This document shows, piece by piece, positions 36,764 to 45,488 of a stretch of DNA of 64,000 nt. This DNA comes from Ferruginibacter sp. HRS2-29 (GTDB taxonomy: Bacteria > Bacteroidota > Bacteroidia > Chitinophagales > Chitinophagaceae): positions 62,001 to 126,000 of the forward strand of contig NZ_RJUB01000003.1 in the NCBI RefSeq assembly GCF_024343615.1, in the 5' to 3' direction. Under the pieces are notes generated by a model. The model saw only the letters and a program-made list of their open reading frames with translations, did not search any database and was not told where the DNA came from. The first letter of the stretch is position 1. Each line of letters begins with the position of its first letter. The position numbers were made by a program, and so were the translations under genes.

Positions 36764-36935
36764 ATCGCAGATTACAAATGGATGAAGGGGATTGCGCAGA
36801 TTGTTTTCACTGCGTGAAAACGGAAATGCAGTTTATGCTAATAGAAACAATTACATATACTGGATTTCTTATAAAACTACCGAAACATTTTAAAAGAAAT
36901 CTGTGCAATCACACCAATCCCTTATAATCTGCGAT
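36764..36935. repeat. Interspersed palindromic element, copy 1
   Basis: Ends ATCGCAGATTA and TAATCTGCGAT are complementary and flank imperfect inner arms containing GGATTGCGCAGATT and its partner AATCTGTGCAATC. A central block reads TTTTCACTGCGTGAAAA and AAATGCAGTTTATG. Related copies lie at 38445-38550 and 59574-59760. It fills most of the 408-base spacer before the gene at 37013. Confidence 0.75.
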
Positions 36936-37012
36936 TTCCCTATTAAAAAACAGGAAAAACCCTGTAGGACGGAAATTTCAGTATAACTAATATTGCATTC
37001 TAATTCTAACTT

Positions 37013-37525
37013 ATGTTCTGGAAAAAGAAATCAGCAACCCTATTATCGGCTTTCAAAGAGAGGTTTGTCTGCCTGGGACCTGAATACCTCAAAGAAAGTT
37101 TTTCAGACCAGGGAGATTTTCATGATGCCGCCAAAGAGAAGCTGATGGCCTGCATCAGCAACAGGGAACTTACCCACAAGGAAATAGAAGAACTCAATAA
37201 CCGCTATGACTTTGACCTCTGGCAGGGAATGGTGTGGATCAATGCGCCCGATTATAAAAGATATTCGAAAAACATCATCGAATCGCCCCGGTACCGCCTC
37301 ACGGATTTTGCAGCTACGCTGAACCAACAGGAGATCGGCAAAATAATGGAATACTTCAATTTTGAATTGTTTTATAGCGCCAACGATATCGCCCTCGTAT
37401 CAGGTATATTGGGAAGAGATCTGCTGATCGATTGCCTCTGGAACCAATATTCGAAAGTGACATTGCGGGTAGAGCACAAACAGGCGGAATATAATTATTA
37501 CCGCAGGGAATTTAAAAGACCCTGA
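37013..37525 (+). CDS. Hypothetical cytoplasmic protein
   Basis: I do not recognise this 170-residue protein. It has no signal peptide or membrane segment, is rich in charged and aromatic residues, and looks mostly helical (KEIEELNNRYDFDLWQGMVW, LNQQEIGKIMEYFNFELF). It stands 32 bases before an esterase gene on the same strand, so the two may be co-transcribed. Confidence 0.6.
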   Translation: MFWKKKSATLLSAFKERFVCLGPEYLKESFSDQGDFHDAAKEKLMACISNRELTHKEIEELNNRYDFDLWQGMVWINAPDYKRYSKNIIESPRYRLTDFAATLNQQEIGKIMEYFNFELFYSANDIALVSGILGRDLLIDCLWNQYSKVTLRVEHKQAEYNYYRREFKRP

Positions 37526-37557
37526 TAGCTGCAACTAAATATTCTTATATTTATGGC

Positions 37558-38409
37558 ATGAGATACGGCATCATTTTACTGGCATTGCTGGCCGCATGCA
37601 GCAACACAAAAAATACTGCCAGCACACTCACACAACTCAGGCTCAACGATGTGGCCTACGGATCGTTCCCCAGCAGCAAAATGGATGTGGCATTGCCTGC
37701 AGGCAGGACGTCCAAAACGCCTTTCGTGATCATATTACACGGCGGTGCCTGGACATTGGGCGATAAGGTTTGGGGCGGCAGAACGCAGGATAGCCTGCTG
37801 GCGCATGGCATCGCTTCTGTAAATATCAATTACCGGTATGCCGACAACGACCGCACCCACTACCAGGAATTACTGAAGGATATAGATACTGTTATCAGCT
37901 TTTGCAGACGCTACTCTTCGGAATGGAATACCCGCAGAACGAATTTCGTCATGAATGGCGAAAGTGCCGGGGCCCATCTGGCGCTCCTGTATGCCTATAC
38001 CACTTCCAATAAGATCAGCACTGTCATTGCAGAATGCTCCCCTACTGATTTTTCAGACACCGCCATGCTCAATCATTATGCGCAGGCCGATGCGAACGTG
38101 CTTTCGGCGATCGGTAAAATGACCGGGGCTGTTTATACAAAAGGGAGACCGCTGCCTGCGCAATATATTGCTGCAAGCCCGGTGAGCCATGTAAAAAATA
38201 TCCCGGCTTTATTTTTTCACGGTACTGCCGATCAGCTGGTACCTTACTCACAGGCACTCAAGCTGGAAGCGGTGCTGAAGCAAAAGAATTTTACACACAA
38301 ACTCGTATCGATGCCGGGCGCAGGCCATGATGTAGGATTCAATACCCCGGAAGGAAGAAAACTGATCTATGGGGAAATGGTGGATTGGGTGTGGAAATAT
38401 GGAAAATGA
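37558..38409 (+). CDS. Lipoprotein esterase/lipase of the BD-FAE / HSL-like type
   Basis: The 283-residue protein has a short signal and lipobox (LLALLAACSN). The alpha/beta-hydrolase core shows oxyanion motif LHGGAWTLGD near residue 62, nucleophile elbow NGESAGAHLA near 138, Asp in HGTADQLVPY and His in GAGHDVG. The family hydrolyses carboxyl esters, sometimes feruloyl or acetyl groups on polysaccharides. There is no PUL around it, so the substrate is open. A palindromic element follows the stop codon. Confidence 0.82.
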   Translation: MRYGIILLALLAACSNTKNTASTLTQLRLNDVAYGSFPSSKMDVALPAGRTSKTPFVIILHGGAWTLGDKVWGGRTQDSLLAHGIASVNINYRYADNDRTHYQELLKDIDTVISFCRRYSSEWNTRRTNFVMNGESAGAHLALLYAYTTSNKISTVIAECSPTDFSDTAMLNHYAQADANVLSAIGKMTGAVYTKGRPLPAQYIAASPVSHVKNIPALFFHGTADQLVPYSQALKLEAVLKQKNFTHKLVSMPGAGHDVGFNTPEGRKLIYGEMVDWVWKYGK

Positions 38410-38444
38410 AGCCTGATAAAGCAAAATGGGGCACGAATAAAAAA

Positions 38445-38550
38445 CACAGATTTTAAAAAGACAAAAGGATTGCGCATTTTTATTTTGCGCACGCGAAATA
38501 AAAATGCAGTTTATACAATAATTCGCCTGTATAAACTGCATTTCTAACCT
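38445..38550. repeat. Interspersed palindromic element, copy 2
   Basis: It contains a perfect 15-bp stem AAATGCAGTTTATAC (38502-38516) with its complement at 38529-38543, and a second hairpin around 38475-38506. GGATTGCGCA and AAATGCAGTTTAT are the words shared with the copies at 36764 and 59574. It lies between convergent genes. Confidence 0.75.
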
Positions 38551-38575
38551 TTTAAGACCAACGTGCATTCAAAGC

Positions 38576-39112
38576 TTATTTATTCAGCACAGCATTTTTA
38601 ATCCCGATCAATATCACTCCCTGTACATTATAGGGAGCCGTGGCCAATCCAAAATCTTTCGGATCGATGATCAGTTCTGCATTTAGCCGTGGCTGATAAA
38701 TATTGTCATTCCCATTCGCCGCAAAAGGCGCATCGGTCGAAATAAACAAAGTAAACGGTAATTCCATCTCTTTGGACACTTCATTCAGTTGGGCCGTCAA
38801 CAACATCTTCGACATTTTCCCATTGTCTGCCGTAGTCATAAAATCTATTTTTTCCAAAGGAAAAGTGCCTTTCAGAACCAGCTTCAATTCTGGTGCATCA
38901 TCCATACTACCGCCCGGTATCAAAGGGTTCAGCACAATGGAAGCTTTAAATTCGCGGGTGGATTCCCCAATAAAAAAATACGCTTCAGTTTTGGCCGTAC
39001 CACTCACCACATCATTGATCTTTTTTGCCAACACCACTTCGCTGACGGCCTGTTGAGCAAATACCGCCGGAAACTTCAATAACAAAGTGAAAAGAAGGAG
39101 GATTGTTTTCAT
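38576..39112 (-). CDS. Periplasmic YceI-like protein
   Basis: The 178-residue protein starts at 39112 (MKTILLLFTLLLKFPAVFAQ), which gives a signal peptide. Paired strands such as AYFFIGESTREFKASIVLNPL, MTTADNGKMSKMLLTAQL and DPKDFGLATAPYNVQGVILIGI fit the YceI lipocalin-like fold, whose members bind polyisoprenoids or other amphiphiles. The similarity is at the level of fold pattern, so the call is tentative. Confidence 0.55.
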   Translation of the reverse strand: MKTILLLFTLLLKFPAVFAQQAVSEVVLAKKINDVVSGTAKTEAYFFIGESTREFKASIVLNPLIPGGSMDDAPELKLVLKGTFPLEKIDFMTTADNGKMSKMLLTAQLNEVSKEMELPFTLFISTDAPFAANGNDNIYQPRLNAELIIDPKDFGLATAPYNVQGVILIGIKNAVLNK

Positions 39113-39192
39113 TGCCAACTTTTTAAAAATTACGAATGGAAAGGTAATCTTAATAATATTTCTATTCAGTAAATACCCCAAAGATTTGACTA

Positions 39193-39269
39193 TTTACCAT
39201 TCACTATTCACCATTCACCATTCACCATTCACTATTCACTATTCACTATTCACTATTCACTATTCACTA
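39193..39269. repeat. Heptamer tandem repeat (TTCACTA-type, 11 units)
   Basis: Eleven consecutive 7-bp units: one TTTACCA, then TTCACTA and TTCACCA variants, the last six identical. It ends two bases before the Dps stop codon. It shares its word with 27595-27650, 11.6 kb away. Confidence 0.92.
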
Positions 39270-39271
39270 TC

Positions 39272-39748
39272 TCACCCCCTGAAATGCGATCTTAAGAACC
39301 ACGCCATCTGTTCGTGTTTTTCCAGCAACCCTGTAATGAAATCGCTGGTGCCCAGATCCCCATAGTCGTTGGCAAATGCGTTGATATTGCCGCGGATGAA
39401 TTCAATCACACTTTCGTGATCTTCCAGTAATTCTTTGAGGAAACCCATGCTGTCGTTTTTGCGTTCGCTGTACTCCGACAAATGCGTGAGCTGAAGCAAT
39501 TGTGCAAGTGTGGCCGGTGCATAATGGCCGATCATGCGGATGCGTTCCGCAACACTATCCATCAGTTCGTCGAGCTGTTCGTACTGCCCTTCAAAAAAAA
39601 TGTGCATGCTATGAAAATCCGGCCCTTCCACATTCCAATGCGCATTGCGGGTTTTGGTGTACAATACAAATTCATCCGCCAGGAGTTTTCCCAATTGAGC
39701 TGCCACCTGGCTCCTGTTTTCTTCGCTGATCCCGATATTCGTTTTCAT
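39272..39748 (-). CDS. dps: Dps-family ferritin-like DNA-protection protein
   Basis: The 158-residue four-helix protein stores iron and protects DNA under starvation and oxidative stress. The intersubunit ferroxidase ligands are visible: His in TRNAHWNVEG near residue 37, and Asp/Glu in FFEGQYEQLDELMDSVAERIRMIG. Length fits the family. It is monocistronic, in a 0.5-kb neighbourhood without other genes upstream. Confidence 0.93.
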   Translation of the reverse strand: MKTNIGISEENRSQVAAQLGKLLADEFVLYTKTRNAHWNVEGPDFHSMHIFFEGQYEQLDELMDSVAERIRMIGHYAPATLAQLLQLTHLSEYSERKNDSMGFLKELLEDHESVIEFIRGNINAFANDYGDLGTSDFITGLLEKHEQMAWFLRSHFRG

Positions 39749-40218
39749 GTTGTTTAGTTTTTAAAATGATTAATTTTTTTGAATGATTGTACTGTAAAGC
39801 TATATTTTACCCAGGCTAAATGCAAACTGTTTTCGTTGAAAAGGCAATTTGAATCGTTGAAACCGGTAGTATGTAGCCGCAAAATTTTGCAAGGGCTAAA
39901 ATAATAAAGGGCGAATGAAACGGAGATCAGGAGATGCGGTGTATATTGTATAATATTTTGCATGTTCTATATTCTTACGGGCATCATACGCTCCTTCCGC
40001 ATCCACCGCGGATTTCAGCCTCTTTTGAAAACGAAATACCCCCCGTTGGCCTGTTCATTCAATGATACCGGGATAAACATTTTAGAAATCTACCCGGATC
40101 GTAATGAGCTGTTGTGAAAGACCAGGCTTAAATAAAAAACTGTTGTTAAATAATTGTCACGGGGATACATTTACAACTGTGGCATTCTGTTTATCTTGCG
40201 TCCATCAAAACACTTTTT
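39749..40218. other. Intergenic region with divergent promoters
   Basis: 470 bases lie between the divergent dps and LytTR-regulator genes. I see no gene. Besides the candidate promoter at 40143 it holds a GCAAAATTTTGC palindrome near 39882. Confidence 0.5.
40143..40173 (+). promoter_or_regulatory. Candidate promoter of the LytTR regulator
   Basis: TTG at 40143-40145, 20 bases, then TACATTTA at 40166-40173, one base off the Bacteroidota -7 consensus TAnnTTTG. It lies about 45 bases before the ATG. Confidence 0.35.
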
Positions 40219-40914
40219 ATGAAATGCCTCATCATCGATGATAACGAAATAGCCAGGACGATGCTGGCGCAACTGGTCAGCCAGGTGGACGACCTTACCG
40301 TGAGCGCCGAATGCAGCAATGCGATGGAAGCCTATAATTTCATCCAGAAAGATCCTGTAGACCTCTTTTTCCTGGACATCGAAATGCCTGGCATGACGGG
40401 GCTTGAACTCACACGCAACCTGGGCGACTGCTGCCCTGTGATCATTTTCACTACTTCCAATAAGGAATATGCCCTGGAAGCATTTGAACTCAATGTGGCG
40501 GACTACCTGTTGAAACCTGTTACCCCGGCAAGGTTCCTGCAAGCCGTCAACAAAGCCCGCGACATCCTCAACAGCCAGCAGGAGGAAGTGAAGTCGACGG
40601 GTGAAGAATTTATTTTCATCCGCGATTCAAACGTGATCCGCAGGCTCAGCATGAATGATATCCTATATGCGGAAGCCCTTGGCGATTACGTAAAATTATA
40701 TACCACCGAAAAAATGTACGCCATTCACAACACGCTGAAATCTGTGGAGGAGCGATTGCCATCGGATAAGTTCCTGCGCATCCACCGCTCATTCATCGTG
40801 GCATTGAATAAGATAGATACGCTGCAGGATGGCGCCGTGGTGATCGGGCGAAAACCTTTACCCGTAGCCGATTCGTACCGAAAAGCGCTGAACCGGAAAA
40901 TGAACGTACTATAG
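40219..40914 (+). CDS. LytTR-family response regulator
   Basis: The 231-residue protein has a receiver about residues 1-118 (IIDDNEIAR; Asp in LFFLDIEMPGMTG near 55; LLKPVTP) and a LytTR DNA-binding domain about 130-230 (DSNVIRRLSMNDILYAEALGDYVKLYTT, KFLRIHRSFIVALNKID). LytTR regulators normally pair with 5TM/7TM LytS-type kinases; here the next gene, 101 bases on, encodes a hybrid kinase with an HPt domain instead, suggesting a His-Asp-His-Asp relay. Confidence 0.92.
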   Translation: MKCLIIDDNEIARTMLAQLVSQVDDLTVSAECSNAMEAYNFIQKDPVDLFFLDIEMPGMTGLELTRNLGDCCPVIIFTTSNKEYALEAFELNVADYLLKPVTPARFLQAVNKARDILNSQQEEVKSTGEEFIFIRDSNVIRRLSMNDILYAEALGDYVKLYTTEKMYAIHNTLKSVEERLPSDKFLRIHRSFIVALNKIDTLQDGAVVIGRKPLPVADSYRKALNRKMNVL

Positions 40915-41015
40915 CTTTCCCAACGACAGATATCCGGCATTCACCGTCCTGAAAAGCCATTCCGGCGAACAATATCGCGGCAACTATTTTTTTAACTGAA
41001 ATTACTTCTTTTGCT

Positions 41016-43217
41016 ATGATCAATTTTGACAAGATGAGCACCAGGCAGTTTATTTCAATGATAGTTGTACTTTTTGTAACAGGCACTTTATCGCTCGTTT
41101 TTGTACAATACAATTCTTCTTCCAATGTAAACAGGTTGATCAACGGCAACAGCCGCTTGCTGAAAGAGCTGCGCACCAGCAACCATCTCCGCGAAGTGGA
41201 ACGGGACATCATATGGGTGGAAAGCCGCATCAGGGCCGCGATTGCCACGGATGACATATCGCACCTGGAAGGTGTGGACGACAAAGTGGAAGAAGTGCAG
41301 AATTACCTGGATACATTGATAACGTTAAGCCCGGATCAAAAAAACATCGGCTACATCAAGCGCCTCGGTGTGCTGATCGATAAAAAAAAGGATACCAAAG
41401 ATCAGCTGGTGACGGAATATACCAGCACCGGCAAAATGGATAACACGATCATGATCTCTAACCCCGGGGCAAGGATCATTTCGAATGAGATCAGCCAGCT
41501 TACCAAAAAGATCAATGATAACCGGCAACTCGTAATGCAGCAACTGACCACTTCTGTAGAACGGGATGCCCGGCGGGCCAAACTGTGGAACGGCGCCATG
41601 ATAGGCCTGATAGTGCTGCTCGGCAGCGGCTGGCTCTGGTTTATCATCAGCAGGATACGCCAGCAAAACAGCCTGATACAACAGCTTGATATTTCAGAGA
41701 AAAAAGCCCGCGAATCGGCCGCCGTAAAGGAAAATTTCATGGCAAACATGAGCCACGAAATACGCACACCGCTCAATTCTATCCTGGGTTTCACGAATCT
41801 TCTTTCGCAGAAAAAACTGGATGCCGACTCAGGAAAATTTGTTTCATCCATACAAAAGGCAGGCGAAAACCTGCTCGCCATCATTAACGATATTCTGGAT
41901 CTCTCGAAGATCGAGGCAGGCATGATGCGGATTGAACATACCCGGTTCAGTGTGCGTGGGCTATTCGATTCCATCCGCACTTTGTTTCACGAGCGGGCCA
42001 GGGAAAAGGCGTTGGCATTACAGCTTACGATCGACCCGGATGTTCCCGATACATTGATAGGCGATGCCACGAGGCTTACCCAGGTACTGGTAAATCTTAT
42101 CGGAAATGCCATCAAGTTTACTGCTGCCGGCAGCATTTACATTGATGTGTATGTAAAAAATAAAATTGAACAGAATATAGATTTAGGTATCCGTATCACT
42201 GATACGGGCATCGGAATTCCGAAGGAAAAATTAACGGAAGTGTTCGATCGTTTTCACCAGGCAGAAGATTCCACAACACGAAATTACGGTGGTACCGGAC
42301 TGGGTTTATCCATCGTAAAAGACCTTCTCGACATACAGCACGGAGGAATTTCGGTAGAAAGCGAACCCGGCACGGGCACTACTTTTACACTTTTCATTCC
42401 GTACCTGATCTCCCCTGAACAGTTGAACGAAGTAGCGGTTACGGAAGATGACCGCTACAAAAACATTTCAGCCTCCTCCGTAAAATTGCTGGTGGTAGAC
42501 GACAATGAAATGAATCAAAGCCTGATGACGCACCTGCTGGGCAACTGGGGTTTTCAGCATGAAGTAGTAGGCAATGCGGCCACCGCGATCGCATTGTTGC
42601 GCCAGCAACCGATAGACCTGGTATTGATGGATATACAGATGCCTGAAATGGATGGTTATGCGGCTACGCGTTTTATCCGCCAGGAAATGGGCTCCGATGT
42701 TCCCATAGTAGCAATGACCGCACATGCGCTCGCGGGAGAAAAAGAGAAATGCCTGAGCTTCGGTATGAATGATTACCTCCCAAAACCTATCATTGAGCAT
42801 CAGCTGTATAATGCCATTTTAAAATTTACGGGTAAAGAAAAAAAGCCACTCGTTTTTTCCGAAAATATAGAAAATGCAGGTTACCAATTCATCCATACCG
42901 GTTACCTCAAAGACATCAGCAAAGGCAATATTGTATATGAGCAAAAAGTGACGGAGCAGTTTTTGCGGCTTGTTCCCGCATCGCTTGACAAGATAGGCAA
43001 TGCCGTATCATCGGGTGATATCGCGGCTTTACGTGCGGAGGCGCATGACCTGAAAACGACTGTTTCGATCATGGGGCTTACAGAAATATTGCAGCCTGTA
43101 CTCGACTCTATTGAGCAGGCGGCGGATGTAAATGCAGCTGCAGCAGGTATTGCAGCATTGAAGAATATTTGTGCAAATGCGTTGCCAGAAGCGCAGCATT
43201 TTTTTGAGGGGTTGTAA
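41016..43217 (+). CDS. Hybrid sensor histidine kinase with receiver and HPt domains
   Basis: The 733-residue protein has TM1 about residues 8-30, an extracytoplasmic helical sensor of CHASE3-like type about 31-185, TM2 about 186-208, HisKA with His near 247 (NMSHEIRTPLNS), HATPase about 350-465 (DTGIGI, GTGLGLS), a receiver about 485-605 (VVDDNEMN; Asp in LVLMDIQMPEMDG), and a C-terminal HPt domain with His in AHDLKTT near 677. All relay residues are intact. The HPt could pass phosphate to the LytTR regulator next door. Confidence 0.92.
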   Translation: MINFDKMSTRQFISMIVVLFVTGTLSLVFVQYNSSSNVNRLINGNSRLLKELRTSNHLREVERDIIWVESRIRAAIATDDISHLEGVDDKVEEVQNYLDTLITLSPDQKNIGYIKRLGVLIDKKKDTKDQLVTEYTSTGKMDNTIMISNPGARIISNEISQLTKKINDNRQLVMQQLTTSVERDARRAKLWNGAMIGLIVLLGSGWLWFIISRIRQQNSLIQQLDISEKKARESAAVKENFMANMSHEIRTPLNSILGFTNLLSQKKLDADSGKFVSSIQKAGENLLAIINDILDLSKIEAGMMRIEHTRFSVRGLFDSIRTLFHERAREKALALQLTIDPDVPDTLIGDATRLTQVLVNLIGNAIKFTAAGSIYIDVYVKNKIEQNIDLGIRITDTGIGIPKEKLTEVFDRFHQAEDSTTRNYGGTGLGLSIVKDLLDIQHGGISVESEPGTGTTFTLFIPYLISPEQLNEVAVTEDDRYKNISASSVKLLVVDDNEMNQSLMTHLLGNWGFQHEVVGNAATAIALLRQQPIDLVLMDIQMPEMDGYAATRFIRQEMGSDVPIVAMTAHALAGEKEKCLSFGMNDYLPKPIIEHQLYNAILKFTGKEKKPLVFSENIENAGYQFIHTGYLKDISKGNIVYEQKVTEQFLRLVPASLDKIGNAVSSGDIAALRAEAHDLKTTVSIMGLTEILQPVLDSIEQAADVNAAAAGIAALKNICANALPEAQHFFEGL

Positions 43218-43292
43218 TAATCCCACACTTTATTTTATTTTACGAATTTTTTTTCAGTTTAAACTCTTTATACTCCACGGCCGTTGGGCCGG

Positions 43293-43333
43293 GCGTTTGC
43301 GCTCCCCACAGTACTGTGCAGGACTGCAAACGC
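43293..43333. repeat. Compound hairpin, REP-like element
   Basis: GCGTTTGC (43293-43300) pairs with GCAAACGC (43326-43333), and between them CACAGTACTGTG (43307-43318) is a perfect palindrome. The 417-base spacer 43218-43634 contains no gene I can support; further along is TTTTGCC/GGCAAAA and a GGCTGAGGCG word. It looks like an old non-coding mobile or REP-type element. Confidence 0.6.
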
Positions 43334-43634
43334 TGGTTTGGAACAAATACCGCTTCGCGATTCATTCCAATTTTGCCTACGGCAAAACCCCACCGGCTGA
43401 GGCGTCTCTGCAAACAATGATATTCTTCGCGAAAGGAACTATGAATTCAAGAATATTCAGATTTTGAAACTTTCAAATTACCGAGGTACTTATTATCCAC
43501 TACCACCCTGCAGATTGAACATTCCAACGACCATAATTGCCTGTTGGACGAATATTGCTTCCAAGCCCTGTATTGCCAGAGTATTTTTATAACAGAAAGC
43601 AGGCAACACTTTTCTTCATCACAAAACTTCTATC

Positions 43635-44672
43635 ATGAACAATCAGCCACTCAGTTTCAAATACGAATTGGAAAAGAAAACCCCACGTACTTCCGATGGC
43701 GGCACTACCAGGGGGGCTTCTGTAAACGATTTCCCGGCGTCGGCAGGCATTGCCGGGGTATCCATGAGATTACAACCCGGCAGCATGCGGGAACTGCACT
43801 GGCACGCCAACGCAGCCGAGTGGGCTTATGTGGTGAGTGGCACCGTACGCACTACCATCATACATCCGGATGGCAGCAGCTATGTCGACAATTTCTCCGA
43901 AGGGGATGTATGGTATTTTCCAAAGGGATATGGCCACTCGATACAGGCCACCGGCACCACCGAATGCCACTTCATCCTGATCTTCGACAATGGAAATTTT
44001 TCGGAAGACCATACTTTCAGCGTTACCGATTTTGTGGCTTCGATGCCCCCGGAAATTGTAGCCCAAAACCTTGGCCTGTCGTTGGAAGAAGTAGCGGCAT
44101 TGCCGAAAAAAGAGGCCTATTTCGCCGCAGGCGTAGTACCGGATGAATCTTCCTTTGTGGCCACACCGAGGCCGGAGATCGAACTCACCACTCCTCATCG
44201 CTATCCTTTGCATGCGCAACAACCCAAGGTGGTTCCCGGCGGCGGCACGCAGCGATTGGTATCGGCTAAAGAATTTCCCATCAGCACTACCATGACAGGT
44301 TCTGTAATAGAACTGCAACCCGGCGCTATGCGTGAAATGCACTGGCATCCCAATGCGGACGAGTGGCAATATTATCTATCCGGCCAGGCCGAAATGTCTG
44401 TCTTCCTTGCGGAAGCCACGGTAGTGAAAGAAGAATTCAATGCAGGCGATGTGGGTTATGTACCCATGGGTGCCGGGCATTACATCAAAAATACCGGCAC
44501 TACGGTTTGCCGGGTGCTGATCGGGTTTAACAGCGGCCGCTACGAATCGATCGATCTCAGCGAATGGCTATCCGGCAACCCGGCTGATGTGGTCAGCACC
44601 AACTTTGGATTAGCGGAGGGTGAGATAGAAAAATTACCGGCAAAAAAATCATTCATTCTTCCAAAGAAATAA
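43635..44672 (+). CDS. Bicupin, oxalate-decarboxylase family
   Basis: The 345-residue protein has two germin-like cupin domains. Metal-binding motifs are RELHWHANAAEWAYV with GYGHS in cupin 1 and REMHWHPNADEWQYY with GAGHY in cupin 2, giving the three His and one Glu in each. The lid loop of cupin 1 reads FSEDH, keeping the Glu that is catalytic in Bacillus OxdC (SENS lid), which argues for decarboxylation of oxalate to formate rather than oxidation. It lacks the N-terminal 40 residues of OxdC and has no signal peptide. It is followed 11 bases later by the DUF1275 gene. Confidence 0.85.
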   Translation: MNNQPLSFKYELEKKTPRTSDGGTTRGASVNDFPASAGIAGVSMRLQPGSMRELHWHANAAEWAYVVSGTVRTTIIHPDGSSYVDNFSEGDVWYFPKGYGHSIQATGTTECHFILIFDNGNFSEDHTFSVTDFVASMPPEIVAQNLGLSLEEVAALPKKEAYFAAGVVPDESSFVATPRPEIELTTPHRYPLHAQQPKVVPGGGTQRLVSAKEFPISTTMTGSVIELQPGAMREMHWHPNADEWQYYLSGQAEMSVFLAEATVVKEEFNAGDVGYVPMGAGHYIKNTGTTVCRVLIGFNSGRYESIDLSEWLSGNPADVVSTNFGLAEGEIEKLPAKKSFILPKK

Positions 44673-44683
44673 ACCGGGCAATT

Positions 44684-45403
44684 ATGAACCAGGCAATTCC
44701 TTCCGCATTGAATGACCAGGCTATTGTATCGCAGAAAACAGGCGTACAGGAAAGGATGGCCATTTTTCTGGCATTGATTGCCGGATATATTGATGCCATC
44801 GGGTTTATCAAATGGAGAACGTATGTTTCATTCATGAGCGGGAATACCACGCAGCTGGGTTTCAACCTTTCACAAAAAAACATAGACCTGGCTTTACCGG
44901 CCGCAACAGCCATCGGTTCATTTGTAACAGGCATATTTCTGGGCACCTCCCTTTCAATGCGCCAAAGACCAGGCATCAGGCCGGTACCTTTCATGATCGT
45001 TGCAGGGCTGCTGCTGATGGATATGATATTGGCATTCAACTTTACCATTCCACCACTGGTATCCATCGCTATGATCAGCCTGGCAATGGGTTTCATGAAT
45101 ACGATCCTCACCACGGTAGGCAAAGAAAAAGTAAATACAGATTTTGTAACAGGTACACTCAACAGCCTTGCGAGGCAGGTGGCCATGGCGGGAATGACAT
45201 CAGACAGGCAACAAAAACAACAGCACAAAACTACCGCCTGGCACCTGTTACTTATCTGGGGCGGGTTTGTTGCAGGAGCATTCAGCGCAGCATTTTGTAT
45301 GCATCAACTGGATGAATGGGCATTGGGGTTTCCGGCGTTGCTGCTTTTATCCGGCATTTTTCTCTGGCATTTGCTATTCACTGAAAACATGGATGATGTA
45401 TGA
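44684..45403 (+). CDS. YoaK/DUF1275-family membrane protein
   Basis: The 239-residue protein has about six membrane segments. It begins the family pattern at LALIAGYIDAIGFIKWRTYVSFMSGNTTQLG near residue 27, with the conserved Gly-Asp-Ala and SGNT motifs, and later MGFMNTILT. Function in the family is not established; transport is suspected. It is probably co-transcribed with the bicupin. Its last codons run into a heptamer array. Confidence 0.88.
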   Translation: MNQAIPSALNDQAIVSQKTGVQERMAIFLALIAGYIDAIGFIKWRTYVSFMSGNTTQLGFNLSQKNIDLALPAATAIGSFVTGIFLGTSLSMRQRPGIRPVPFMIVAGLLLMDMILAFNFTIPPLVSIAMISLAMGFMNTILTTVGKEKVNTDFVTGTLNSLARQVAMAGMTSDRQQKQQHKTTAWHLLLIWGGFVAGAFSAAFCMHQLDEWALGFPALLLLSGIFLWHLLFTENMDDV

Positions 45404-45448
45404 TCTATGATGTATGATAGATGATGTATGATGGATGATGGATGATGG
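45393..45448. repeat. Heptamer tandem repeat (ATGATGT/ATGATGG, eight units)
   Basis: Eight 7-bp units: ATGATGT, ATGATCT, ATGATGT, ATGATAG, ATGATGT, then three ATGATGG. It starts inside the last codons of the DUF1275 gene and continues through its stop codon. Confidence 0.9.
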
Positions 45449-45488
45449 ATGGCCTTAAATTTATTTTTAACTATTAAAATTTACAACA

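Noticed and set aside
27595-39269. Possible CRISPR arrays at the heptamer repeats
   Set aside because: Units are 7 bp with no spacers between them, and no cas genes are present.
43544-44146. A 200-codon plus-strand frame overlapping the bicupin
   Set aside because: It is in a different frame from the bicupin, whose cupin metal motifs are complete; shadow frame.
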